Part shown: positions 14,389-22,719 of the stretch, piece after piece
Numbering within the stretch: position 1 is the first letter of the stretch
Layout: every line of letters starts with the position of its first letter
Notes under the pieces: generated by a model
The model's database searches: none
What the model was told of the DNA's origin: nothing
What the model saw: the letters and a program-made list of their open reading frames with translations, nothing else
Program-made: the position numbers and the translations under genes
Assembly (NCBI GenBank): GCA_009995365.1
Contig: JAACPR010000006.1
Location: 1-39,777, forward strand
Direction: 5' to 3'
From: Candidatus Parcubacteria bacterium
GTDB lineage: Bacteria; Patescibacteriota; Minisyncoccia; Phycocordibacterales; JAACPR01
Length of the DNA: 39,777 nucleotides

Positions 14389-15465
14389 ATGCCAAAAAAG
14401 AAAACAACAAAAAAAGATATCGAAGTTAAAAAAGATGTAGAAAAAAATACAGAGAAAATGTCGTCTGCTGACAAAAAAGCAGAAAACCAAATTAACATCG
14501 AAGCAACTCTAAAAGAGATCAAGACAAAGTTTGGGGATGAATCAATCATGAAACTTGGTGAGAGTCGCAAGGTAAATGTCGATGCAATACCTACAGGGTC
14601 AATCGGTCTCGATGATGCGTTGGGAATCGGTGGAATACCAAAAGGTAGGATTGTGGAAATTTATGGACCAGAATCTTCTGGTAAGACGACGCTTGCGCTT
14701 CACATTATTGCTGAAGCTCAGAAAAATGACGGAATTTGTGCCTTTGTCGATGCAGAGCATGCCATGGATCCTGATTATTCCAAGAAAATTGGTGTTAATA
14801 CGGACGATTTATTGATTTCTCAACCTGATACTGGTGAACAGGCTCTTGAAATTACAGAATCACTGGTTAGGTCTGGCAAGATTTCTGTGATTGTTATCGA
14901 CTCTGTAGCGGCTTTGACGCCAAAGGATGAGATTGAGGGAGATATGGGAGCTTATCATGTTGGAAAGCAGGCTCGTCTGATGTCTCAGGCACTACGCAAA
15001 TTGACTGCTCTCGTTGCAAAGACTGGAACAGTAGTTATTTTCATTAACCAAATCAGAATGCAAATCGGGGTGATGTTTGGTAATCCAGAGACGACTCCAG
15101 GTGGTCGGGCTTTGAAATTCTATACTTCAGTTCGATTAGATATTCGTCGAATCGCTCAAATTAAAAAAGGTGAAGAAATTATGGGCGGTAGGATACGCGT
15201 CAAAGTCGTCAAAAACAAGGTCGCTTCCCCATTCAAGATGACAGAATTTGATCTGATGTATAACGAAGGTATTTCTCGCGAAGGTGAAATGCTTGCCTTG
15301 GGTGAAAAATACGAAATCATCAGCAAAGCTGGTGCATTCTACTCATACGGTGAAGAAAAATTGGGTCGTGGTTATGATGCTGCTAGGACTTATCTAAAAG
15401 AAAATAAAAAAGTCAGCAATGAAATAATGACTAAAATAAGAAAAGCCCTTAAAGAAGACAATTAA
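14389..15465 (+). CDS. recA: Recombinase RecA
   Basis: 358 aa. A Lys-rich N-terminal extension of about 35 residues precedes the RecA core: Walker A GPESSGKT (93-100), [22 protein letters not shown] (Walker B) and the MSQALRKLT region. L2 is [19 protein letters not shown] with the GGRALKFY segment, and the C-terminal domain ends in [15 protein letters not shown]. It forms ATP-dependent filaments on single-stranded DNA for recombination and repair. Length is normal for the family. It starts 36 nt after the previous gene, with its own probable -10. Confidence 0.97.
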   Translation: MPKKKTTKKDIEVKKDVEKNTEKMSSADKKAENQINIEATLKEIKTKFGDESIMKLGESRKVNVDAIPTGSIGLDDALGIGGIPKGRIVEIYGPESSGKTTLALHIIAEAQKNDGICAFVDAEHAMDPDYSKKIGVNTDDLLISQPDTGEQALEITESLVRSGKISVIVIDSVAALTPKDEIEGDMGAYHVGKQARLMSQALRKLTALVAKTGTVVIFINQIRMQIGVMFGNPETTPGGRALKFYTSVRLDIRRIAQIKKGEEIMGGRIRVKVVKNKVASPFKMTEFDLMYNEGISREGEMLALGEKYEIISKAGAFYSYGEEKLGRGYDAARTYLKENKKVSNEIMTKIRKALKEDN

Positions 15466-15471
15466 TTGTGC

Positions 15472-15477
15472 TAATAT
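15472..15477 (+). promoter_or_regulatory. Extended -10 promoter of efp
   Basis: TGTGC-TAATAT ends 10 nt before the ATG at 15488. The same TTGTGCTAAT string precedes rpsF on the minus strand. No ribosome site lies between, so a leaderless mRNA is likely. Confidence 0.55.
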
Positions 15478-15487
15478 CTTCCCTATT

Positions 15488-16069
15488 ATGTTGAATTACA
15501 ATGAAATAAAAGAAAGAAAGTATATCGTTTTGGGCGATGAGCCTTATGAAGTGCTTAGCTCGAATGTTTTTCGCAAACAACAGAGAAAGCCGGTTAACCA
15601 AACCAAACTGCGTAATTTAATTACCGGCTCTGTCCGCGCCGAGACTTTTCATGTGACTGACACTGTTGAGGAGGCAGACTTGGACTATAAAAAGATAAAA
15701 TTTTTATTCAAAAAGCCAAATCGCCAAGCAAACACAAATGAATTTTGGTTTTGTGAAATTAATAACCCAGCAAATCGTTTTGAACTAGACGAGGAAGTCA
15801 TTGGTGACAAGGTAAAATTTATCAAAGAAAATTCAGAGGTCGATGCTCTGCTATTCGATGAAAAAATTATTGGTATCAAAATTCCTATCAAGGTTGAATT
15901 AAAGGTTGTCGATGCCCCACCAGCCGTCAAAGGCAACACCGCAACTGGTGCTAACAAGCAAATCACTCTAGAGACTGGGCTAGTTGTAAATGCCCCTATT
16001 TTTATCGAAGAAGGTGAAAGCGTTGTTATTAATACTGAAAAGTCTGAATATGTCGAGAGGGTAAAATAA
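15488..16069 (+). CDS. efp: Elongation factor P
   Basis: 193 aa with the three beta-barrel domains of EF-P: domain I up to about residue 65, domain II with the nucleotide-like OB fold (IKFLFKKPN, FCEINNPANRFEL), and domain III with VVDAPPAVKGNTATGANKQITLETG, which matches the EF-P signature. It helps the ribosome make Pro-Pro bonds. The tip loop reads FRKQQRKPVNQTKLRNL where E. coli has a PGKGQ loop around the modified Lys34. Here Arg33 and Lys34 are at the tip and the glycines are missing. No modification enzyme gene is seen nearby. The terminator follows at 16103. Confidence 0.93.
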   Translation: MLNYNEIKERKYIVLGDEPYEVLSSNVFRKQQRKPVNQTKLRNLITGSVRAETFHVTDTVEEADLDYKKIKFLFKKPNRQANTNEFWFCEINNPANRFELDEEVIGDKVKFIKENSEVDALLFDEKIIGIKIPIKVELKVVDAPPAVKGNTATGANKQITLETGLVVNAPIFIEEGESVVINTEKSEYVERVK

Positions 16070-16100
16070 TTATTAAATTTCATTCTTTAAAAAACAAAAA

Positions 16101-16122
16101 AACCCCGCTCGAAAGCGGGGTT
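16101..16122. terminator. Bidirectional terminator between efp and the next gene
   Basis: CCCCGC (16103-16108) and GCGGGG (16115-16120) with A-rich and T-rich flanks. It serves efp on the plus strand and the convergent gene ending at 16161. Confidence 0.85.
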
Positions 16123-16160
16123 GTTTGTTTATGAAAAAATCTGCAATCTGCAGTGAGAAT

Positions 16161-16703
16161 TTAGTAGGCTGGCCTACCGCATTCAGTCAGTTCGCAAATA
16201 CGATTTGGCTCCTCATCAGGATCAATCATACCAATATGAGAACAGTCCTGCTCTACAGAATTCATACTACCTCTGACAAATGACTCAACAAGAATATCTT
16301 GCATATCGCCCAAATCATCAAGGCCATGTTCTTTCGCAAGATCAATAGCTTGTCTGATAAGTTTACTTGTGCAGTATCGCTTACCACCATTGTATTTACT
16401 ATTTTGGTAAATACTACGAAGATAATCGACTGTAGAACTAAGCTCTTCTTCGGTAAACTCTTTACCCAAGAAAATTTCAGCAAATTCCCCAAGATGATCA
16501 ATTGGAATCGGTCTCTTACTACCACAGGAATCCAGATAGGAAACCTTATACATAGCAACCACCTCTTCACAACCAAAACCTTCTTTTAGAAGTTTTCTGA
16601 TCTTTGGACATTTAATTTTACTGAAACTAGCCCCTGTTTCCTCCAAGACCTCCATTCTCAGAGTTTGCAGTTCTGTTAGCTCAATTTTATTTTCCCTTTT
16701 CAT
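16161..16703 (-). CDS. Protein of unknown function, 180 aa
   Basis: Starts at ATG 16703, which has AGGTG 5 nt upstream; a GTG start at 16751 would add 16 residues and also fits the promoter. The product is mixed alpha-helical, with scattered cysteines (SKIKCPKIRKLL, LDSCGSKRP, KRYCTSK, EQDCSHIG, RICELTECG) and many acidic residues. It also has a helical centre (FTEEELSSTVDYLRSIYQNS). The cysteines could bind metal, but no clean C-x2-C pairs are seen. I do not recognise a family. Promoter: TTGACA-16-TAACAT at 16767-16794, giving an mRNA of its own. Confidence 0.6.
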   Translation of the reverse strand: MKRENKIELTELQTLRMEVLEETGASFSKIKCPKIRKLLKEGFGCEEVVAMYKVSYLDSCGSKRPIPIDHLGEFAEIFLGKEFTEEELSSTVDYLRSIYQNSKYNGGKRYCTSKLIRQAIDLAKEHGLDDLGDMQDILVESFVRGSMNSVEQDCSHIGMIDPDEEPNRICELTECGRPAY

Positions 16704-16766
16704 TAATGCACCTTTCGTTGTTGGTTTTTGTTTTTTTGAACTAGCATCCACCAGCTCTAATATTTG

Positions 16767-16794
16767 ATGTTATTACTTTTATTTTAAATGTCAA
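16767..16794 (-). promoter_or_regulatory. Promoter of the unknown gene
   Basis: TTGACA (16789-16794), 16 bp, TAACAT (16767-16772) on the minus strand. The TSS near 16760 leaves a leader of about 57 nt for the ATG at 16703. Confidence 0.6.
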
Positions 16795-16807
16795 ACAATT
16801 TAAAAAC

Positions 16808-16835
16808 AAAAAACGCGATTAGTGTCGCGTTTTTT
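16808..16835. terminator. Terminator after rpsR
   Basis: AAAAAACGCGA (16808-16818) pairs with TCGCGTTTTTT (16825-16835), a perfect stem, ending the ssb-rpsR transcript on the minus strand. Confidence 0.9.
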
Positions 16836-16870
16836 GTTATTTTTTATCTTAAAGAAGGTATCGAATTTTA

Positions 16871-17077
16871 CTATCGATTGATGTATGGCATCAAAGCCAT
16901 GAATCTTGCTCTTTTGATTGCTTTTGCCAGACGTCTTTGCATTTTTGCACTGACAGCTGATCTCTTGCTACCAATAATTCTACCGTTTGGATTTACGAAT
17001 TGTTTTAGAACATGAACATCTTTGTAATCGATATGTTCAATATTGTTTTCTTTAAAGAAACATTGTTTTTCAGACAT
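16871..17077 (-). CDS. rpsR: Ribosomal protein bS18
   Basis: 68 aa. The family hallmarks are clear: IDYKDVHVLKQFVNPNGRI, then KRSAVSAKMQRRLAKAIKRA and RFMALMPY. It binds 16S rRNA in the small-subunit platform together with bS6. It lies 51 nt after ssb, the usual order in the rpsF-ssb-rpsR block, and is followed by a strong terminator. Slightly short, with no long N-terminal extension. Confidence 0.95.
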   Translation of the reverse strand: MSEKQCFFKENNIEHIDYKDVHVLKQFVNPNGRIIGSKRSAVSAKMQRRLAKAIKRARFMALMPYINR

Positions 17078-17128
17078 ATTTAGTAATTAAATTACGGTCG
17101 TTTTTTTGAAGAGTCGACACTCTAGCTA

Positions 17129-17572
17129 CTAAAACGGAATATCTTCTGGATTGATTTCATCCTCTGGATATTCAATTTGATTACCATCATCTGATGGAGA
17201 TTCTTGTGGTTTCTCAGCATCTGATTTTGGCGTATCAGCCATACTACCAGACTTTGGTCCAAATTGCACGCTTTCTGCGACCACTTCAGTTCTATATTTT
17301 TTAACTCCGTCTTGTTCCCAAGATCTAGTTTGCATTCTACCTTCAACAAAACATGACTGCCCTTTCTTCAAATATTGCCCTGAAGTCTCGGCCTGACGAC
17401 CAAAAACGACAATATTGTGATAATCTACATTTTCTTGCTTGTTACCCTCTTTATCCTTATAAACACGATTTGTGGCCAAACTAAATGTTGTAACCGCAAT
17501 TCCTGATGGCAAGGTTTTTTGTTCTGGGTCCCTTGTCAAATTTCCCACTATCATTGCTTTATTTATATACAT
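17129..17572 (-). CDS. ssb: Single-stranded DNA-binding protein SSB
   Basis: 147 aa. The N-terminal OB fold (1-105) has MYINKAMIVGNLTRDPE, TTFSLATNRVY, VDYHNIVVFGRQAE and GQSCFVEGRMQTRSWE. A flexible tail follows, ending in the acidic tip DEINPEDIPF that recruits partner proteins. It coats single-stranded DNA in replication and repair. Its own promoter (17579-17606) lies only 6 nt before the start codon, so the mRNA is probably leaderless. The gene is normally joined to rpsF, but here a TA pair lies between. Confidence 0.95.
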   Translation of the reverse strand: MYINKAMIVGNLTRDPEQKTLPSGIAVTTFSLATNRVYKDKEGNKQENVDYHNIVVFGRQAETSGQYLKKGQSCFVEGRMQTRSWEQDGVKKYRTEVVAESVQFGPKSGSMADTPKSDAEKPQESPSDDGNQIEYPEDEINPEDIPF

Positions 17573-17578
17573 GATTAA

Positions 17579-17631
17579 ATCTTAACCGAAAATCGCCGAT
17601 AGTCAATTTGAAATTTTAGAAAGATTTTAGA
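17579..17631 (-). promoter_or_regulatory. ssb promoter with paired upstream heptamers
   Basis: On the minus strand two CTAAAAT heptamers 11 bp apart (17613-17631) end 6 bp before TTGACT (17601-17606), followed by 16 bp and TAAGAT (17579-17584). The start codon is 6 nt further on. The heptamer layout matches the TA and array promoters. Confidence 0.75.
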
Positions 17632-17644
17632 ATTTGAAATTAAA

Positions 17645-17956
17645 TTAATTTAATGCTAAATCACGCAGGTATTGCGATACTGAATCATACCCCTTAGATA
17701 TGGCCTTTTTTTCAATTCTCATTTTGTCTTTTGGAGAAATCCTAAATCTAATTATTTCATTTTGTTTATCTAAATACTTTTGTTCAGCGATAATTAAATT
17801 TGGTAAGTCTATAATTAAATTTGGGATATCCTCATTCAAAAAAACTTGATCAATGTTTGCATCTTTTGATATTAGACGAATTCTATTTTTGGTTTTTTTC
17901 TCCAAAATATAAGAGTAATTTTTATTTTTTATTTTAATGAATGATTTTGTTTTCAT
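17645..17956 (-). CDS. Antitoxin partner of the HicA-like toxin
   Basis: 103 aa. The C-terminal 45 residues form a ribbon-helix-helix DNA-binding domain (IIRFRISPKDKMRIEKKA, KGYDSVSQYLRDLAL). The N-terminal part is small, basic and beta-rich, with only weak likeness to HicB. It starts within the toxin's stop codon (ATGA overlap), so the two are translated together. The toxin-first order is usual for hicAB. It should neutralise the toxin and repress the promoter with its paired GTAGCTAC sites. Confidence 0.75.
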   Translation of the reverse strand: MKTKSFIKIKNKNYSYILEKKTKNRIRLISKDANIDQVFLNEDIPNLIIDLPNLIIAEQKYLDKQNEIIRFRISPKDKMRIEKKAISKGYDSVSQYLRDLALN

Positions 17957-18198
17957 TTTATTATTTTATTTATAATTAATATTTTAAGTATTTCTTTTTT
18001 ATAGAAATTTTTGCATTCACCATTATGGATTGGAACAATAACATCTGTATTCAATTTAGAATGTTTATACTTAACATGACTACCTTTTGCCTTGATTAAA
18101 TCAAATTCAAGATGAATTAAAACATTCTTAATATTTCTATATTTTAGGGTTTCGGGATTTGTTTTAAATTTGTGAATTAATTTATCTATCTTACTCAC
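17953..18198 (-). CDS. HicA-family toxin
   Basis: 81 aa with a GTG start. The dsRBD-like HicA fold is seen in IHLEFDLIKAKGSHVKYKH (carrying the catalytic-type Gly-Ser-His), then DVIVPIHNG and KKEILKIL. HicA enzymes cut mRNA. The start codon comes one base-pair step after a GTAGCTAC operator and 8 nt after the -10, so the mRNA is probably leaderless. The pair sits between rpsF and ssb, genes that are normally adjacent. Confidence 0.85.
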   Translation of the reverse strand: MSKIDKLIHKFKTNPETLKYRNIKNVLIHLEFDLIKAKGSHVKYKHSKLNTDVIVPIHNGECKNFYKKEILKILIINKIIK

Positions 18199-18261
18199 GT
18201 AGCTACATATTATTATAAAGTAGCTACATTTGTCAATACAGTATTTTAGAAAGATTTTAGA
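18199..18261 (-). promoter_or_regulatory. Promoter and operator of the HicA-type operon
   Basis: Two CTAAAAT heptamers 11 bp apart (18243-18261), 6 bp, TTGACA (18231-18236), 18 bp and TAATAT (18207-18212). Two copies of the palindrome GTAGCTAC (18199-18206 and 18220-18227) flank the -10 and are the probable antitoxin operator. Confidence 0.75.
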
Positions 18262-18270
18262 AAAAAGAAA

Positions 18271-18288
18271 AAACGCCTTTTGGCGCTT
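18271..18288 (-). terminator. Terminator of rpsF
   Basis: On the minus strand AAGCGCC-AAAA-GGCGTTT followed by a T-run. It separates rpsF from the TA pair and from ssb. Confidence 0.75.
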
Positions 18289-18314
18289 TCCCTACTCTGT
18301 ATTTTGGAGATGAA

Positions 18315-18827
18315 TTATTTATCGTCTTCTGAATCATCAGCAGGAGCTTCTTCGGTATCTTCCTCAGAATCATCTTGTTCTGAAACTTCTACTGTCTCTG
18401 GTGCTTTTTCTTCTTCTGATCCTTCTCCCTCTGAATCGTCTTCTTCTGACTTGTCCTCGTTAGTAATTTTTGAAGTGCTATGTTCATCATCATCTGTAGT
18501 TTTTATAATAATACTTCTGATAATTTCATCATTAGCATCAATTTCTTCTTTTATTGATTCAATCCCTTCTGCTGTAGAATTAAACTTAATCCATGCAAAA
18601 GTTGAAGTTGTAAATCTTTCATTTTTTCCAGCAATACTTTTAGTTATTTCATAAACTAATTTCATAGCTTGTGGTTCACCCTCTTTAACAATCTCTGCGC
18701 CATTTTTTGTTAAAACAGCCTTTATTTCATCGATTTTCTTTGAAATTTGGTCATCGTTAATAGCAGGATTAACATGAAATCCTAATTCATAAAGCTTTGC
18801 TTCGTTTGTTGTATTTTCATCTGTCAT
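18315..18827 (-). CDS. rpsF: Ribosomal protein bS6 with long acidic tail
   Basis: 170 aa. Residues 1-100 are bS6: KLYELGFHVNPAINDDQISK, then MKLVYEITKSIAGKNERF and a FAWIKFNS strand. The last 60 residues are almost only Asp, Glu, Ser and Lys (SEEDDSEGEGSEEE and the like), far longer than the usual bS6 tail. It pairs with bS18 on the 16S rRNA. The promoter (18835-18863) is 7 nt from the ATG, so the mRNA is probably leaderless. The acidic tail could contact ribosome-modifying enzymes as in E. coli, where bS6 gets glutamates added, or replace that modification. That is inference. Confidence 0.9.
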   Translation of the reverse strand: MTDENTTNEAKLYELGFHVNPAINDDQISKKIDEIKAVLTKNGAEIVKEGEPQAMKLVYEITKSIAGKNERFTTSTFAWIKFNSTAEGIESIKEEIDANDEIIRSIIIKTTDDDEHSTSKITNEDKSEEDDSEGEGSEEEKAPETVEVSEQDDSEEDTEEAPADDSEDDK

Positions 18828-18834
18828 GGGAAAA

Positions 18835-18863
18835 AGATTAGCACAATATATACCTATTTACAA
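18835..18863 (-). promoter_or_regulatory. rpsF promoter
   Basis: TTGTAA (18858-18863), 17 bp, TGTGC-TAATCT with the -10 at 18835-18840. The start codon is 7 nt downstream. Confidence 0.6.
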
Positions 18864-18943
18864 GAGTATATATAACCCCACCAATTTTTGCAGTCTACTG
18901 TTATTTTCAATTGATTGGTAAATTAGATACAATAAGAAGCACT

Positions 18944-19888
18944 ATGAGAGTCAAGCTAGGGATCGTATCCGAAACGAATAGTAAATTTATAAATCAGGTA
19001 AAGCTGCTGATTTATTCGCTTAGAAAAAATGGCGGGTTATACAAAGATACCCCGGTGGTTTTAATAACAAACGACAAGCCGATTCAGAAAAAAGATAGAG
19101 AATTTCTTGAAAAGCACTTTTCACCTATTGAATTCAAGACAATGCCGAGATTAGGAGCAATTCCCCACACTTCTAAATTGAATGTTTTCCATGCGATTGA
19201 CCCGTCTACTTATGACGCTCTTCTTTTCATGGACTGCGATACAGTTATCAAAGCGCCGTTAGATTCATTATTTGATCCAATCGAGAAAGGAGAAGCGGAA
19301 TTTTTGTGTAGAAGAGGCGGGAAAAGTGACAGAGAATCTTTTGTTGATTTTGATTCTTTGGTAAAGGAATTTTGCGGAGATAACTACCAAGAAAAAACCT
19401 CACTCAGAGTTAATTTTGGAGGAGAAAAAGAATGGCCAATGTTTAATACGGGCGTCTTTGTCGCAACACCGAATGTAGCCGAGAAAATAAAAGATGATTC
19501 AATTCAAATAACTTACAAGATTTTTAATGAGTGGAGAATCAGAAATATAATAGAAAGTATCCCCTTATTCAGCTTTTTATACAAAAAAGGAATTCTGAAA
19601 TCAAAGAAAAAAGTCATCCCCTCTTGGCCAATTGAACAAGGTGCGGTGGCATTATCCTGTATTAAAAACGGAGTCAAAGTGCAATACTTGGATGAAATAT
19701 ATAACAGCTGGGGCAACCTCGAAGACTTGAAAATACTGCACTGTTTTAAATCAGCATATAAATTTGATAGGAGTAAAATGTTTACAAGCGACTCTGATGC
19801 TTGGATAAAAGAATACGAAAAATCTGACACCCCTGGCAAAGTTTTTCTGGCAGAAATTATGAAAGAGTATAAAGATAAATATTGTTGA
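18944..19888 (+). CDS. Glycosyltransferase, GT8-like
   Basis: 314 aa from ATG 18944, with TACAAT 10 nt upstream. The nucleotide-sugar fold shows as MRVKLGIVSETNSKFINQ, a YDALLFMDCDTVI strand with the DxD motif for metal and sugar-nucleotide binding, and WPMFNTGVFVATP, all typical of GT8 (glycogenin/LgtC-like) enzymes. WPIEQGAVALSC later in the protein corresponds to the acceptor-side segment. It transfers a sugar to a surface glycan; donor and acceptor cannot be read from sequence. It is the first gene of a four-gene plus-strand run with 1-2 nt gaps. Confidence 0.75.
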   Translation: MRVKLGIVSETNSKFINQVKLLIYSLRKNGGLYKDTPVVLITNDKPIQKKDREFLEKHFSPIEFKTMPRLGAIPHTSKLNVFHAIDPSTYDALLFMDCDTVIKAPLDSLFDPIEKGEAEFLCRRGGKSDRESFVDFDSLVKEFCGDNYQEKTSLRVNFGGEKEWPMFNTGVFVATPNVAEKIKDDSIQITYKIFNEWRIRNIIESIPLFSFLYKKGILKSKKKVIPSWPIEQGAVALSCIKNGVKVQYLDEIYNSWGNLEDLKILHCFKSAYKFDRSKMFTSDSDAWIKEYEKSDTPGKVFLAEIMKEYKDKYC

Positions 19889-19890
19889 GT

Positions 19891-20829
19891 ATGATTACTT
19901 TTTTAAAAAAGATAAAAAGAATTATATATTCACACAAAATAAAACCAAGTTTTTTTAAAAAAATTGTGTACTTATTTTTCATAAGATTTATGTTTAAAAA
20001 CATACAAAATACAAAACCTATTAAATCTGACAATAAATCTGAAACAGAAGTTCATAGTCTTGTGTGTCACAGAGATTTATATGTTTATTTATATTCAATT
20101 AAAAGCTTTATCAAAAACACAACTAATAACTGCTCAATAATTGTCCACGATGATGGAAGCCTAACCGAAGACGACATTAGAATGCTCAAAAAACACATAG
20201 AAGGATTAAAAATATATAACGTAAAAGAGGCGGATAAAATTGTTATACCAAAACTGGAAAAGTACCCATTGATTAAAAAACTAAGAAGTGAAAATGTCTT
20301 ATTGAGAAAATTAACTGATTTTTATTTTTTATCTAAGACCGGAAAAATAATATCTCTTGATTCAGATATATTGTTTTTAAGAAAAGCAAAAGAGATAAAA
20401 AATTGGATCGATATGGACAAAAAAGAAGCATTGTTAAGTAGCGAATACCCTGTTAACTCGCATCAAGATAAATATTTAATTAATACTGAATTAAATTATG
20501 TGAAAAATCTTAATAGCGGGCTTATATGCTACTATAAATCCATGATAAATTTAGAACTGGCGGAGAAATGTTTTAAAATGGAAAATTTTGTTACTTTATA
20601 TAGACCAAATGGTGTTGGAGACCAAAAATTTATGGCGGTTAATTTTGGCGAGGCAAGAGAAAGGAAAAATATAAAAATAAACAGATTAAATCCAAATCTT
20701 TATATACATAATCGAAATATAGAAAATAAATATGCGATTGCTAAACACTATTGGAGTTCAAAATATTCGCTAAGGAAAATCTACGCGTACTACAAAGATG
20801 TGAATAGAGTCTATAATCATATAAAATGA
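19891..20829 (+). CDS. Glycosyltransferase-like protein
   Basis: 312 aa from ATG 19891, 2 nt after the previous stop. A short hydrophobic or basic N-terminus is followed by SLVCHRDLYVYLYSIKSF and IIVHDDGSLTEDD (GT-A type fold), then KIISLDSDILFL with a DxD motif, NLNSGLICYY, and GVGDQKFMAVNF. It resembles the GT8-like first gene in order of motifs and may be a distant relative. Its A+T content is very high. Surface glycan synthesis is the likely role. Confidence 0.65.
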   Translation: MITFLKKIKRIIYSHKIKPSFFKKIVYLFFIRFMFKNIQNTKPIKSDNKSETEVHSLVCHRDLYVYLYSIKSFIKNTTNNCSIIVHDDGSLTEDDIRMLKKHIEGLKIYNVKEADKIVIPKLEKYPLIKKLRSENVLLRKLTDFYFLSKTGKIISLDSDILFLRKAKEIKNWIDMDKKEALLSSEYPVNSHQDKYLINTELNYVKNLNSGLICYYKSMINLELAEKCFKMENFVTLYRPNGVGDQKFMAVNFGEARERKNIKINRLNPNLYIHNRNIENKYAIAKHYWSSKYSLRKIYAYYKDVNRVYNHIK

Positions 20830-20830
20830 T

Positions 20831-21907
20831 ATGAAAAAATACTTAATTAACCTAATTGAATCTAAAAAATTAGATAATATACAAAAAAACACAAGAGTTG
20901 TTTTCGGTCCTCCATTAATAAACTACTCTACCAACGAAGCAATAGTTTTGTGTCTTGTTAAAAATGGTGAGACTTGGATCAAGGATTTTATCGAACATTA
21001 CCAAAAAAAAGGCTTCAAACATATTGTGTTTCTCGATAATAGGTCAAAAGACGAGACATTAGAAATTGCCAAGGATTATGAAAATATAACCATTCTGCAA
21101 ACAGATGTTCCATTTAAAAATAACAATATCCTTTTAAGGAGATACCTTGTGGAGAGATTCGCTAAAAATAGATGGAGTCTAACTGTTGATATAGATGAGC
21201 TATGGGACTACCCTCATTCTGATAAGATAAGTTTAGAGCAATTTCTGAGTTATATTAAAAAAAGTGGTGCTAATGCGGTTGTTGCGCAGATGCTTGATAT
21301 GTTTATGGAAAAGATACCTAACGAAAAACACAGCCTCAGTGATTATAATTATTACGATGTTAGCCAAATAAGAAAAGATGATTTCAATGAGAATGGGAAA
21401 TTTGCTCCAAATGACTTTGAGCTTGTTGGGCTATTTAAAAAAATAATAAAATTATTTAGAGGTGGGATAATAAATAGAATTTTTTCAGTAAATTTTTATT
21501 ATAAAGAAATATTAAATGACGATATTAAAATATTTAGAGGTGGAATAAGAAGTACAATTTTTGGATTAGATAGAGTTTGGCTAACAAAGATGCCCCTACT
21601 ATTTTACGATGATTCAATAGAGCCAATTGCCCACCAACACTTCTCTAACAATGCAATCATCGCTGATACAAGCACTGTCCTTTTGCATTATAAATTCACC
21701 CACGATTTCAAAGAAAATATTCAGCAAGCAGTAAAAAACAAGCAATACGCCAGCAATTCAGAATAATACCGCAGATACTTGGAGAAATATAAAGAGAATC
21801 CAAATATTGTCTTCAAGCAGTCAACTTCAAAAAAATTAAATTCTGTCGATCAATTGGTTGATGATGATTTTTTGGTAGTTTCGAAGAGTTATAAAAAATT
21901 GTTTTAA
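20831..21907 (+). pseudogene. Glycosyltransferase family 2-like, interrupted by an in-frame TAA
   Basis: The first 311 codons encode a GT2-type enzyme: AIVLCLVKNGETWIKDFIEHY, HIVFLDNRSKDETLEIA, and WSLTVDIDELWDYP carrying a DxD motif. A TAA stop follows at 21764-21766, but the same frame stays open for 46 more codons (YRRYLEKYKENPN and on to SYKKLF). It ends at 21907, 2 nt before the next gene. The added tail looks like the normal C-terminus of the family, so the original gene was about 358 aa and carries one nonsense mutation. The 311-aa product keeps the catalytic part and may still work. Confidence 0.7.
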
Positions 21908-21909
21908 AA

Positions 21910-22719
21910 ATGAAGAAAAATACACCCAAAAAAATAAATTACGTAATATTAACAAGCCCAAGAACAGGTTCTACATTTTTTTGTGACATGCTTTACAACT
22001 TAAATATTATGGATAAAATTGATCCATTTTATGAGATTTTACATCCTGATATTTTAAAAAATAGCAAAAAAATACCTGATAAAAACTTTCTTATAAATGA
22101 ATTTGATAAACACAGGATAAAAGGCATGTCTGGTTTCAAAATTATGTATGGTCAACTTGATAAGATATTAACTAAAAAAAATATACCTATTGAAAAATCA
22201 ATTGATTTATTTCCAGAAAAAACTAAATTTATTGTAATAACTAGAAGGAATGTATTAAGGCAAGCTATATCTTTTCTAAAAGCATTAAAATTAAATGAAT
22301 GGAAAAAAACTAATAATCCAAACAAGCAAAAAGAAATTTCATTAAAAAATTGTGAGATTGATAGAAAAATACATGAATTAAAAAAAGAAAATTTACTTAT
22401 TAAAAAATTTTGTAAAGTAAATAACATAGAACCACTAACTTTATGTTACGAAGATTTCGCCGATAATAAAGAAATTGCTCTTAAAAAGATATTAGATTAT
22501 TTAGATGCAAAAATTGAAAATCCAATAATAAAAACTAGTTTAGTAAAACAATCAGATGATGTAACGGAGAAAATAATAAAAAACTACTCTGGAATAATGA
22601 CAAAAAGTAAAAATAGACAAAAAATTTACTTTTTAAAACGCGATATTTTAAACCCTTTCTATAGATTATTTTCTTTTATTAAAAGACGAATAGCAAAATA
22701 TAAAAAAGTAAAAAATTAA
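21910..22719 (+). CDS. Stf0-like sulfotransferase
   Basis: 269 aa. The 5'-phosphosulfate loop for PAPS binding is YVILTSPRTGSTFFCDML (residues about 11-28). The 3'-phosphate motif is FIVITRRNVLRQAISFLKA near 110. LTLCYEDFADN follows in the C-terminal half. It resembles Stf0-type trehalose or carbohydrate sulfotransferases and should add sulfate to a sugar. It is the last gene of the plus-strand glycan run, and its stop codon overlaps that of the convergent gene at 22716. No PAPS synthesis gene is seen here. Confidence 0.75.
   Translation: MKKNTPKKINYVILTSPRTGSTFFCDMLYNLNIMDKIDPFYEILHPDILKNSKKIPDKNFLINEFDKHRIKGMSGFKIMYGQLDKILTKKNIPIEKSIDLFPEKTKFIVITRRNVLRQAISFLKALKLNEWKKTNNPNKQKEISLKNCEIDRKIHELKKENLLIKKFCKVNNIEPLTLCYEDFADNKEIALKKILDYLDAKIENPIIKTSLVKQSDDVTEKIIKNYSGIMTKSKNRQKIYFLKRDILNPFYRLFSFIKRRIAKYKKVKN

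Noticed and set aside
20831-21907. Alternative genetic code explaining the internal TAA
   Set aside because: The code change known in some CPR groups concerns TGA. TAA and TGA both act as normal stops in many genes here.
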